From contig NZ_AKJT01000025.1 in the NCBI RefSeq assembly GCF_000282195.1, forward strand, positions 62,001 through 126,000: a stretch of 64,000 nucleotides of DNA. The letters run 5' to 3'. The DNA comes from Pseudomonas sp. GM18 (GTDB lineage: Bacteria; Pseudomonadota; Gammaproteobacteria; Pseudomonadales; Pseudomonadaceae). This document shows positions 47,718-55,742 of the stretch, piece after piece (within the stretch, counting starts at the first letter, position 1; each line of letters opens with the position of its first letter). The notes beneath the pieces were generated by a model. That model was not told the DNA's origin and searched no databases. It was given only the letters and a program-made list of their open reading frames with translations. A program made the translations under genes and the position numbers.

Positions 47718-48023
47718 TCAGTAACTCCGGTTTGTTGGCTGGCCGAAGGCCAGTCTTTTGTGACTGGCCGCAGAAGATACATGCCGTAGACGTGTCTGAA
47801 TATAGAATGAAAATAATCGACCAACATGCCTACCGCTAAGGTCCCTCCTTTAATTCGGTCGCGCTCCTGCAGGGCGCTCTCAGCAAAGCACACGCACCTT
47901 CCTTGACAGCAACCCCATCTTCAGCGAATACGGAAAGTCGGGGATTGGCCGAGATGGAAAAAGTGACACCTCGTCCCCTGCCAAGACTACAATCGCTCTC
48001 TGTTTTAAAACCCGGTATTTCGA
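47718..48023. other. Divergent intergenic region between paralogue 2 and wzm
   Basis: These 306 bases hold no convincing gene. They contain the upstream hairpin of paralogue 2 (47736-47755) and the AT-rich stretch GTCTGAATATAGAATGAAAA near 47793, a possible promoter area. No clear terminator or operator is seen. Confidence 0.6.
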
Positions 48024-48824
48024 ATGTCCATCTCCTCAATAAACGCTGTCCTGGTAGACATAGCGACAGCCGTAAAGCGCTATCCTCTGGTAGGCATGCT
48101 CGGATGGCAGGATATACGTCAGCGGTATCGACGCTCAGCAGTTGGACCGTTTTGGCTAACCATCAGCATGGGCGCAATGATCGGTACGATTGGCATCGTG
48201 TTCGGTCAACTATTTAACGCTCCGATCAAAGATTTTTTTCCGTTCCTTGCCGCGGGCATGATTCTCTGGAGCTTCATCTCTACATCGGTGCTGGAAGGTT
48301 GCACCAGCCTCATCGCCGCAGAAAACATCATCAAACAACTGCCTATTCCGCTCTTTGTACATATTTTGCGCACACTATGGCGTAATACTTTAATTCTCGG
48401 GCATAACATTATTATTTTCCCACTGGTGCTGCTGGCAGTGCAAAAACCCGTGGGACTTGAAGCATTATTGAGCATTCCAGGCTTTGCGCTACTTGTCCTG
48501 AACCTGGCATGGCTCAGCTTGATACTGAGTATTTTATGTGCGCGTTACCGAGACCTCACCCAGATTATTGGCAGCGTCTTGCAAATTGTTTTTTATTTGA
48601 CGCCCATCATATGGCTTCCCAACCAACTCCCAGGACGGTCCAACGTCTATTTGTTGGATTTCAACCCCATCTACCACCTCATGCAGATAGTCAGGGCCCC
48701 TCTGCTTGGACAGGAGGTGAGCAGTATTAGCTGGTGGCTGTCCGGGGGCATGGCCTTGCTTGGATGGTGCATGGCGATCATGTTCTATGGTCGTTACAAA
48801 CATCGCATCGCTTATTGGCTCTAA
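48024..48824 (+). CDS. wzm: Polysaccharide ABC exporter permease (Wzm type)
   Basis: A 266-residue ABC-2 type permease with six membrane spans. The N-terminal WQDIRQRYRRSAVGPFWLTI is the classic cytoplasmic coupling region of O-antigen and teichoic acid exporters, and VLQIVFYLTPIIWLP and FNPIYHLMQIVRAPLLG are conserved late motifs. It pairs with the ATPase gene that follows 14 bp downstream to export a lipid-linked polysaccharide across the inner membrane. DNA here is AT-richer than the flanking core genes. Confidence 0.93.
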   Translation: MSISSINAVLVDIATAVKRYPLVGMLGWQDIRQRYRRSAVGPFWLTISMGAMIGTIGIVFGQLFNAPIKDFFPFLAAGMILWSFISTSVLEGCTSLIAAENIIKQLPIPLFVHILRTLWRNTLILGHNIIIFPLVLLAVQKPVGLEALLSIPGFALLVLNLAWLSLILSILCARYRDLTQIIGSVLQIVFYLTPIIWLPNQLPGRSNVYLLDFNPIYHLMQIVRAPLLGQEVSSISWWLSGGMALLGWCMAIMFYGRYKHRIAYWL

Positions 48825-48838
48825 GAAGAAAACACAGT

Positions 48839-49597
48839 ATGGCTTCTATTGAATTTTATAACGCATGCGTTGACTTCCCGATCTATAACGCAAGCGGCCG
48901 GTCCCTAAAAAAACGGCTGATTCAAGTCGCGACCGGGGGACAAATCGGTGCCAACGACCAAGGTCGCGTTATCGTAAGAGCACTGGAAAACCTGACTTTT
49001 TCTCTCAAGGACGGAGACCGGGTTGGATTGCTCGGTCATAATGGTGCTGGCAAAAGCACGCTACTCAGGCTGTTGAGCGGCGTATACACGCCCTCCTCCG
49101 GCACGGCTAAAATAACCGGTGAAATCGCCTCGCTTATTGATATTTCATTGGGAATAGACCCGGAGGCAACCGGCAGAGAAAATATTTTTATGCGCGGTAC
49201 TCTTCTCGGCATGAGAAAAAATGAAATTACAAAAAAACTCGACGAAATTATTGAGTTTTCAGAGCTTGGCGAATTCATAAACATGCCAGTACGTACCTAC
49301 TCCAGCGGTATGCACCTGCGTTTGGCTTTTGCAGTATCGACTACTATCAGGCCTGAAATCTTGATCATGGATGAATGGCTTTCAATAGGAGACGAAAGTT
49401 TCAAGCATAAAGCAGAAGTTCGAATGAATGAACTGGTCAAAGCTACCAATATTTTGGTGATTGCCAGCCACTCCCGCGAACTGCTGATGCATACGTGCAA
49501 TCGGGTCATCTGGCTGGAGCACGGCAAAGTAAAAATGGACTCAGATCCCGAAACAGTTACCCGAGCCTATTTCGGTGTCGAGACTTCTTTGGCGTAG
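48839..49597 (+). CDS. wzt: Polysaccharide ABC exporter ATPase (Wzt type, short form)
   Basis: The 252-residue ATPase starts MASIEFYNACVDFPIYNASG. It has Walker A GHNGAGKSTLLRLLSG, the ATGRENIFMRGTLLGM insert, the signature TYSSGMHLRLAFAV, and Walker B ILIMDEWLSIGD with the H-loop ASHS. These fit the Wzt/TagH family. It ends at about 250, so it lacks the C-terminal carbohydrate-binding domain of long Wzt proteins. An open frame back to 48734 overlaps wzm and is not used. Codon use is AT-rich. No glycosyltransferase gene lies beside it. Confidence 0.92.
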   Translation: MASIEFYNACVDFPIYNASGRSLKKRLIQVATGGQIGANDQGRVIVRALENLTFSLKDGDRVGLLGHNGAGKSTLLRLLSGVYTPSSGTAKITGEIASLIDISLGIDPEATGRENIFMRGTLLGMRKNEITKKLDEIIEFSELGEFINMPVRTYSSGMHLRLAFAVSTTIRPEILIMDEWLSIGDESFKHKAEVRMNELVKATNILVIASHSRELLMHTCNRVIWLEHGKVKMDSDPETVTRAYFGVETSLA

Positions 49598-49671
49598 GCC
49601 TGACAAGCCGCGAGAGTAATCAATCCTTGGTCGCCGGCACCGGCGTTGAACATACGCCGGGTCAAGTTGGG

Positions 49672-50014
49672 CTCTTGTGGCGCCATGAACCACCCCGCCG
49701 GACGCCGCCGCCCTCCTGGCTCATCCGCCATTGCGCGAACTCCACCAGCTTCTGGCTGTTCAGCGCCGAGTCGTCGAGCTCGCCCGTTTCTGGTCTTGCC
49801 CAGTGGACGGATTTTGTACTCCTCCAGGCACTATCGTCACGCCTTTTCGGTTAGCCAGCTCCATTTCGCGGCGCTTGATCCAGGCCTGGGTAACCTACTT
49901 GCGGTCGAAGGTTTGGCTTTCCTGATAAACTGTCTTCCCGTCCCGATTGATCCGTATCTGCGCCGTGTAGGTCGTCGAGTTGTCCTTGCGCTTGCGTGAT
50001 GTGATCGTGCCCAT
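49672..50014 (-). pseudogene. Broken tyrosine-type phage/island integrase, N-terminal part
   Basis: From the ATG at 50014 the frame reads MGTITSRKRKDNSTTYTAQI, then RINRDGKTVYQESQTFDRK, the usual start of the integrase family that targets dusA. An in-frame TAG follows at codon 40 (49895-49897), then VTQAWIKRREMELA. Further fragments occur in other frames: EEYKIRPLGKTRN, then ELDDSALNSQKLVEFAQWRM with SQEGGGV, ending at a TGA at 49672. The catalytic domain is missing. So it has a stop mutation, at least two frameshifts and a truncation. Confidence 0.85.
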
Positions 50015-50019
50015 TTCCA

Positions 50020-50059
50020 GTTGCTACATTGCCGAATTCGCTTGCTGCATTGTAGCAAC
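50020..50059. promoter_or_regulatory. Inverted repeat upstream of the integrase remnant
   Basis: GTTGCTACA (50020-50028) and TGTAGCAAC (50051-50059) are perfect 9 bp inverted repeats with a 22-base spacer, 5 bp upstream of the integrase ATG and 57 bp before dusA. It may be an integrase or excisionase binding site or an operator left by the element. The function is inferred from position. Confidence 0.45.
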
Positions 50060-50116
50060 CGACTTCGGAAAACAAGGAAAATCGGGTAAAAACCGCTGTA
50101 TAAAAGATCAGTACAA

Positions 50117-51136
50117 ATGAATTTCGAAAAACCTGAAGCGCCCGCAAACACTACTCCTCCCCGTCCCGAGCCGTCTCGCCGCTTCAGTGTGGCACCGATG
50201 ATGGATTGGACCGATCGCCACTGCCGCTTCTTCCTGCGCCTGCTCTCCAAGCACGCCCTGCTCTACACCGAAATGGTCACCACCGGCGCGCTGCTCAACG
50301 GCGATCACGACCGTTTCCTGCGTCACAACGAAGCCGAGCACCCACTCGCCCTGCAGCTCGGCGGCAGTGTGCCTTTGGACCTGGCCGCCTGCGCACGCAT
50401 GGCGCAGGACCACGGCTACGACGAGGTAAACCTGAACGTCGGCTGCCCGAGTGATCGGGTGCAGAACAATATGATCGGTGCGTGCCTGATGGGGCATCCG
50501 CAGTTGGTGGCCGATTGTGTGAAGGCGATGCGTGATGCGGTGTCGATTCCGGTGACGGTGAAGCATCGGATCGGGATCAATGGGCGGGACAGTTACGAGC
50601 AGTTGTGTGATTTCGTCGGCACGGTTCGGGATGCCGGGTGCACGAGTTTTACGGTGCATGCGCGGATTGCGATTCTGGAGGGGTTGTCGCCGAAGGAGAA
50701 CCGCGACATTCCGCCTCTGCGCTATGACGTGGCGGCGCGGTTGAAGGCGGATTTTCCGGAGTTGGAGATTATTCTCAACGGCGGGATCAAAACACTGGAG
50801 GCCTGCCACGAGCATTTGCAGACGTTCGACGGTGTGATGCTGGGCCGTGAGGCGTATCACAATCCTTATGTGATGGCTGAGGTGGATCAGCAGCTGTTCG
50901 GCAGCACGGCGCCGGTGATCAGCCGGGCCGAGGCGCTGGCGCAGTTGCGGCCTTATATTGCCGAGCATTTGCTGGCGGGCGGTGCGATGCATCACATCAC
51001 TCGGCATGTGCTGGGGCTGGGCACCGGGTTTCCGGGGGCGCGGAAGTTTCGGCAGTTGTTGTCGGTGGATATTCACAAGGCTAAAGAGCCTTTGGCGTTG
51101 CTGGATCAGGCGGCGGAGTTGTTGGAGGGGCGTTGA
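50117..51136 (+). CDS. dusA: tRNA-dihydrouridine(20/20a) synthase
   Basis: DusA reduces uridine 20 and 20a in tRNA. The 339-residue protein has the FSVAPMMDWTDRHCRFFLR start motif, active-site cysteine in NLNVGCPSDRVQNN, TVKHRIGING, and the ILNGGIKTLE and MLGREAYHNPYVM FMN loops. Full length and intact. The 5' end of dusA is a known target of several integrase families, and here a broken integrase gene lies just upstream in the opposite direction. Confidence 0.96.
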   Translation: MNFEKPEAPANTTPPRPEPSRRFSVAPMMDWTDRHCRFFLRLLSKHALLYTEMVTTGALLNGDHDRFLRHNEAEHPLALQLGGSVPLDLAACARMAQDHGYDEVNLNVGCPSDRVQNNMIGACLMGHPQLVADCVKAMRDAVSIPVTVKHRIGINGRDSYEQLCDFVGTVRDAGCTSFTVHARIAILEGLSPKENRDIPPLRYDVAARLKADFPELEIILNGGIKTLEACHEHLQTFDGVMLGREAYHNPYVMAEVDQQLFGSTAPVISRAEALAQLRPYIAEHLLAGGAMHHITRHVLGLGTGFPGARKFRQLLSVDIHKAKEPLALLDQAAELLEGR

Positions 51137-51496
51137 TCCCCTATTGCTCGTTCGTAGGTTTCGCGCCCATGAATGCGTTTTGTCTCGTTAGAAAATGGCA
51201 GCTTCGAAATCGTGGCCGTCGCTTGTTCGGCCTGAGCGCTCAAAGGTCTAATACGCAAACCGGCCAGGCTAAATCGGTAAGCATTGAGAACATGGCTCAG
51301 GCTCGCTCAGCACGCTAACCGTCACTTCCATTGAACCTGCCCCCCATTTCAGCATCGTATTTACCGAGACCACGCCCCGCCTTTCAAACATCCGTTTTCA
51401 GGATGTTGCCGCTGGGGCCTTCGATACGCACATGCACCCTTGAGTGGCTGTCAGCGCTCGGGTAATGTCATTAGACCCATAGGACAGAGCACGCCC
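51137..51496. other. Intergenic region between dusA and tal
   Basis: These 360 bases carry no gene that I can support. Short open frames exist but lack ribosome binding sites and typical codon use. No terminator hairpin, REP element or RNA gene stands out. The tal promoter should lie in the last 100 bases. Confidence 0.6.
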
Positions 51497-52423
51497 ATGA
51501 CTTCCAAGCTGGAACAACTCAAACAAATGACCACCGTGGTTGCCGATACCGGCGACTTCGAAGCAATCGCTCGCGTTAAACCCGTGGACGCCACCACCAA
51601 CCCTTCCCTGCTGCTCAAAGCAGCGGCCATTCCCGGTTATGCCGAGTTGCTGAACGCTTGCGTCAGCGACTGCAAGGGCGATGTGGGTCTGGCCAGCGAC
51701 CGTTTTGGTGTGGCAGTGGGGCAAGAGATTCTGAAGGTGATTCCTGGCCGTATTTCCACTGAAGTGGATGCGCGCCTGTCGTTCGACACTGACGCCGTCT
51801 TGAAGCGTGCGCACCGTCTGATCGACCTGTACGAAAAGGCCGGTATTGGCCGTGACCGTGTGCTGATCAAGATCGCTTCGACCTGGGAAGGCATCCGCGC
51901 TGCCGAGACGCTGGAAAAGGAAGGCATCCAGACCAACCTGACCTTGCTGTTCTCTTTCGCTCAGGCGGCGGCGTGTGCTGATGCTGGGGTTTTCCTGATT
52001 TCGCCGTTCGTGGGCCGTATCTACGACTGGTACAAGAAGGCCACCGGTAACGACTATACCGGCGCGGATGATCCGGGCGTGCAGTCGGTGACGCGTATCT
52101 ACAACTACTACAAGGCCAATGACTACAAAACTGTAGTGATGGGCGCGAGCTTCCGTAATCTGAATCAGATCGAGCAGTTGGCCGGTTGTGATCGCTTGAC
52201 CATCAGCCCGGATCTGCTGGAGAAACTGGCGGCGGATACCGGCAAGCTGGAGCGCAAATTGGCGCCGGGGCATGCTGGTGAAGCGCGTCTGAGCTTGAAT
52301 GAAGCGCAGTTCCGTTGGTTGTCCAACGAAGATGCGATGGCGACCGAGAAGCTGGCTGAGGGCATTCGTCAGTTTGCTCGGGATCAGGAGAAGCTTGAGG
52401 CGTTGTTGCAGGCCAAGCTGTGA
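51497..52423 (+). CDS. tal: Transaldolase
   Basis: Transaldolase moves a dihydroxyacetone unit in the non-oxidative pentose phosphate pathway. The 308 residues start [20 protein letters not shown]. The [13 protein letters not shown] motif and the Schiff-base Lys125 in [12 protein letters not shown] are those of the TalB type. The start at 51497 is chosen over 51440 because the extra residues do not match the family. It ends in a strong terminator. Confidence 0.97.
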   Translation: MTSKLEQLKQMTTVVADTGDFEAIARVKPVDATTNPSLLLKAAAIPGYAELLNACVSDCKGDVGLASDRFGVAVGQEILKVIPGRISTEVDARLSFDTDAVLKRAHRLIDLYEKAGIGRDRVLIKIASTWEGIRAAETLEKEGIQTNLTLLFSFAQAAACADAGVFLISPFVGRIYDWYKKATGNDYTGADDPGVQSVTRIYNYYKANDYKTVVMGASFRNLNQIEQLAGCDRLTISPDLLEKLAADTGKLERKLAPGHAGEARLSLNEAQFRWLSNEDAMATEKLAEGIRQFARDQEKLEALLQAKL

Positions 52424-52442
52424 TTTGAGTTAGCTGGATGCA

Positions 52443-52474
52443 AAAAGGGCGAACCTTGATGGGTTCGCCCTTTT
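52443..52474 (+). terminator. Intrinsic terminator of tal
   Basis: AAAAGGGCGAACC and GGTTCGCCCTTTT form a stem of over 9 bp around a six-base loop, followed by more T, 20 bp after the tal stop. Confidence 0.92.
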
Positions 52475-52540
52475 TTATGCGTTGAAGTTGGGTAGTGGGC
52501 TTTGTGCTGGAAGATGTGGCGGGGCCTCAGCTTCAGGGAA

Positions 52541-53023
52541 TCAGTGACGCTCCAGCGCATTCACCAGGTCATGAAACGCCTCACGGTTGGAGTCGTTCAG
52601 GCCCATGAGAATTTTGTGTGCTTCAAGGACTTTGATCCGCACCACTTCTTCGGACTGGTCCTGGTCTGGCAGGTCGGTCAGGCATTCAGGGCATGGGATC
52701 GGGCGGTCAACGATGTTGAACACTTGCTCGAAGCCCATGGACTGCAGCAGACGGGTGATGTCTTCGTGGGTGGTGACGACGGTCGGCAGCAAGCCGACTT
52801 TTTGCCGCGACAGGATCGACAGCTTGGCCAGCAGGCCAAGGGTGGTGCTGTCGATGCTACGGGTTTCGGTCAGGTCGATCACGATGGCGTTGAAATTCAA
52901 CGCAGTGAAGATCCGCTCAATAGTCGCATCCAACGCCGAACACAGGGTCAGGCGAACTTCACCGACGAACTTCAGGACGAAGGTGCCGTCCTGCTCGGCG
53001 AACTGGATTCTACCGGTACTCAT
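52541..53023 (-). CDS. rssC: STAS-domain anti-sigma factor antagonist, partner of RssB
   Basis: The 160-residue protein has a STAS domain at about 5-110 (FVLKFVGEVRLTLCSALDATIE). The phosphorylatable position is in DLTETRSIDSTTLGLLAKLS. A C-terminal extension contains a CPEC motif that may bind metal. Its ATG overlaps the rssB stop (TAATG), so it is coupled to the response regulator and phosphatase gene. In Pseudomonas this pair has been linked to RpoS control; here that is inferred from family and order. Confidence 0.9.
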   Translation of the reverse strand: MSTGRIQFAEQDGTFVLKFVGEVRLTLCSALDATIERIFTALNFNAIVIDLTETRSIDSTTLGLLAKLSILSRQKVGLLPTVVTTHEDITRLLQSMGFEQVFNIVDRPIPCPECLTDLPDQDQSEEVVRIKVLEAHKILMGLNDSNREAFHDLVNALERH

Positions 53024-54204
53024 TAAAGATTCCTGCTCAACACCAACAGGGCGATATCATCCGGCATCTCCCCTAGCGTGGCCAATCCAAAAACCTGGCG
53101 CAGACCATCCAGGCTGCCGCCCGCCGCTTTCACCCGTTGAGGCAAAGCAGCTTCTTTATCTTTGAGTGTGGGTTCTGGCAAAAGGTCCAGAATGCCATCA
53201 GACATCAGCGTCAGGCTGAATACCGGCGGCAGCTCCAGTACGTGATCTTCGTAGGTGGCTTCATTGAAGAGGCCCACCGGCAGACCGCGCCCTTCCAGGT
53301 AACGAACACTGTCTGGCGTGTACAACACAGGCAACGGCAGATGACCGCCGATGCTATAGGTCAACAAACCTGTCTCCTCGTCGATGACTCCACCGACCAT
53401 TGTGACGTGTTTACCCAGCTTACAACTGATCAGGCCCCGGTTGATATGACCAAGGACTTCTGAAGGTTTGAATTCCGGCAATGTGCCGTTGCGCTTGGAT
53501 TCGAACAGCAAGCGCGTGGTCATGAACTTCAGCAGCACGGTAACGAAGGCTGAAGAGGCGCCATGACCGGAAACGTCCGCCAGGTAGAAGGCTACCCGAC
53601 GCTCGTCGACCCGAAAGTAGTCGACGAAATCGCCCGACAGGTACAGCGACGGGATGATCTGGTGCGCAAACTGGAACTCATCGATAGTCCAGGGGCTGAC
53701 CGGCAGCATGTTCATCTGCACCTGGCGACCGGCGTTCTGGTCTTCCTGGAGCAGGTTCAGGCTGGCTTCGAGCTCGCGGTTGGCCTTTTCCAGCTTCTCG
53801 CGGTAGCGCTGGTTTTCCAGCAGCAGACGCGCACGATCCAGGGCCCGGCGCACGGAGTGCTCGAGCACGGCGAGATCTTCGAGAGGCTTGATCAGGTAGT
53901 CCGCTGCGCCCAGGCGCAGGGCCTCGACGGCGTCGTTCATCACACCGGCGCCCGAAACCACGATGACCGGGGTTTGTGGCGACAGCTCGGTGACCTGGCG
54001 TATGAGTTCGAGTCCGCCCATCTGCGGCATGCGCAGATCGCAGATGACCAAGTCGGGCTTGTCTTGCTCGAATACCTGTAGACCCTGCTGGCCATTGCTG
54101 GCCTGCAGGACACTGAAACCACTGTCTTCCAAGTAGGCCGCGAGGCTCGCGCGCACTACTTCGTCATCATCGATTATCAGCAGCGTGGCACTGGTTTTTG
54201 GCAT
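53023..54204 (-). CDS. rssB: Response regulator with PP2C/SpoIIE phosphatase output
   Basis: The 393-residue protein starts MPKTSATLLIIDDDEVVRAS. The receiver domain has Asp56 as phosphoryl site in DLVICDLRMPQMGG. A coiled linker follows at about 140-175 (KLEKANRELEASLNLLQEDQ), then a PP2C/SpoIIE domain with FVDYFRVDERRVAFYLADVSGHGA and LMSDGILDL. It should dephosphorylate its STAS partner rssC. The upstream frame to 54264 is not used. No other regulator is cotranscribed. Confidence 0.93.
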   Translation of the reverse strand: MPKTSATLLIIDDDEVVRASLAAYLEDSGFSVLQASNGQQGLQVFEQDKPDLVICDLRMPQMGGLELIRQVTELSPQTPVIVVSGAGVMNDAVEALRLGAADYLIKPLEDLAVLEHSVRRALDRARLLLENQRYREKLEKANRELEASLNLLQEDQNAGRQVQMNMLPVSPWTIDEFQFAHQIIPSLYLSGDFVDYFRVDERRVAFYLADVSGHGASSAFVTVLLKFMTTRLLFESKRNGTLPEFKPSEVLGHINRGLISCKLGKHVTMVGGVIDEETGLLTYSIGGHLPLPVLYTPDSVRYLEGRGLPVGLFNEATYEDHVLELPPVFSLTLMSDGILDLLPEPTLKDKEAALPQRVKAAGGSLDGLRQVFGLATLGEMPDDIALLVLSRNL

Positions 54205-54480
54205 GTGGGCAAACGGCGCCAGAATTAGGTTGGCGTAGCAGGCTGGGCATTTGGCCCTGCACACACTACTGGATTCGCTTTCTAGCCTCTCTGCTGCACC
54301 GTTTTCGAGCGTTTGCCCTACTCACTGTTCTACCAGAGGTGCCCTTCTAAGGCGCAGACGGTACTCCCATCCGCGAGGCGTTTCAAGCTCACGCCGATGG
54401 TCGCTTGACGTCTTTACTTGTCAAATCACCGAGAGTTATAAGAACAGGCAAAACCGTAACCCAAAGGAAGGATCGAGCCC

Positions 54481-54780
54481 ATGAGCCAAACCGATCGGGA
54501 CTACAGCGAAAAGCGCGATTTCATCCGTATGCGGGTTGATGCCGATGTGTCGCTGATTCATGAAGGCGATGAGGTCCAAGCCGTCTGCATCGACCTTTCC
54601 AGCAGCGGCATGCAGCTGGAGGCGCCCCGCTCATTCAAGGTCGGTGACCGGCTTAGCGTGCGGATCGACTCCGATCACGCAGCGCTCAAAGGCCTTGAGG
54701 CCGACACCGAGGTGGTGTGGGTGAAAGCACAGGACGGTGGCGGCCAGAAACTCGGGCTTACCATCCTGAAGATGAAATAG
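54481..54780 (+). CDS. PilZ-domain protein
   Basis: The 99-residue protein is a single PilZ domain with the c-di-GMP-binding arm RDFIRMR (RxxxR-type) and the DLSSSGMQLEAP motif (D/NxSxxG). The rest is the beta-barrel, ending KLGLTILKMK. It should bind c-di-GMP and act as a small adaptor. GGAAGGA precedes the ATG. It lies beside rssBC and convergent with mlaA, with a bidirectional terminator between. Confidence 0.92.
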   Translation: MSQTDRDYSEKRDFIRMRVDADVSLIHEGDEVQAVCIDLSSSGMQLEAPRSFKVGDRLSVRIDSDHAALKGLEADTEVVWVKAQDGGGQKLGLTILKMK

Positions 54781-54802
54781 CCCTGATTTAACCCGCAAGC
54801 CA

Positions 54803-54840
54803 AACGAAAGAAGGCGGCCAATTGGCCGCCCTCTTCGTTT
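54803..54840. terminator. Bidirectional terminator between pilZ and mlaA
   Basis: A perfect GGCGGCCAATTGGCCGCC palindrome (54813-54830) is extended by AACGAA and TTCGTT at the outside, and T residues follow on the plus strand. It lies between convergent genes. Confidence 0.85.
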
Positions 54841-54852
54841 TACCGGTCGAGA

Positions 54853-55542
54853 TTAAAAATCGTCTTCGACTTTACCGTCCTTGACTTTGAATTCGCGGTT
54901 TTGCAGGTACGCATTGCGAATAAAGGTGTATTTGTCGCCAGTGACCAGTTTCTCGGCCGACAACAGGCTGGCGCGAGTGTCGACGATGTTCAGGCCGAAA
55001 ATCGAGTTACGTACCGGTATATCGTTGATGTAAGGGTACGGACCGGTATAACCGTCGACATACTTGGCAGGCGCATCACGCAAGGTGCTTGGGCCCAACA
55101 GCGGCAGCATCACGTACGGGCCGCTGCCCACGCCCCAGTAACCGAGGGTCTGGCCGAAGTCTTCGTCGTTGCGGTGCAGGCCCATTTGGGTGCCCACGTC
55201 GAAGAAGCCCAGCAGGCCGAAGGTGGTGTTGAAGATCAAACGCGCGGTGTCAACGCCAGCCGCTGCGGGCTTGGCCTGCAACACGTCGTTGGCGAGGTTG
55301 GTCACATCGCCGACGTTGCGGAACATGTTGTGGATGCCGTCTTCCAGAAACTGCGGCGTGACGAACTGGTAGCCCTGAGCCAACGGCTTCAGTGCGTAGG
55401 TGTCGACAAAGTCGTTGAATTTGTAGATCGGGCGGTTGATGCTTTCCCAAGGGTCTTCTTCCGTGGCAGCCTGGGCCGCGAACGGAACCAGCAACACGCT
55501 GGCACACATACAAAGCTGAGCGAGTCGATTGCTCCAGCGCAT
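54853..55542 (-). CDS. mlaA: MlaA/VacJ outer-membrane phospholipid removal protein
   Basis: MlaA pulls misplaced phospholipids from the outer leaflet of the outer membrane. The 229-residue protein has the conserved EDPWESINRPIYKFNDFVDTYALKP and the GYWGVGSGPYVMLPLLGPS loop. It starts MRWSNRLAQLCMCASVLLVP with signal cleavage near AQA/ATEE; the usual lipobox cysteine is absent. The frame back to 55680 is not used because the residues before MRWS lack a signal. It is convergent with the PilZ gene. Confidence 0.93.
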   Translation of the reverse strand: MRWSNRLAQLCMCASVLLVPFAAQAATEEDPWESINRPIYKFNDFVDTYALKPLAQGYQFVTPQFLEDGIHNMFRNVGDVTNLANDVLQAKPAAAGVDTARLIFNTTFGLLGFFDVGTQMGLHRNDEDFGQTLGYWGVGSGPYVMLPLLGPSTLRDAPAKYVDGYTGPYPYINDIPVRNSIFGLNIVDTRASLLSAEKLVTGDKYTFIRNAYLQNREFKVKDGKVEDDF

Positions 55543-55742
55543 AGAGAAACTCCTTGGATTGTACTGACGCGGGCGCTTGGCCCAGCCGCAAAGACCGCTA
55601 GTATATGACGGAAAACCCGGTTTAGGCAGCATCGTGCACGATGGTCTACGAACGACGCCGCCTGACGGCGAGCGATTCACATCCGTGTCACTCGATTGTC
55701 ATCGTCCATGAATAGCCTTGTCGCTATTTCAGGGACGTTTCC

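Larger units (their letters stand above)
45105..47764. repeat. Tandem gene duplication
   Basis: Two direct copies (45105 to about 46399, and 46461 to about 47764) contain the paralogues at 45105-46352 and 46461-47717. Long identical tracts exist (for example CGGATGTCCTCGGTTCGACC in both). The similarity continues about 47 bp upstream of each ATG, into a hairpin. The copies differ in the number and order of 21 bp coiled-coil units and in a short loop (FQSINAIPSRKGG against FQLGRHNPQEGG). Confidence 0.85.

Noticed and set aside
51133..51318. 61-codon plus-strand frame after dusA
   Set aside because: No ribosome binding site, atypical composition and overlap with the dusA stop.
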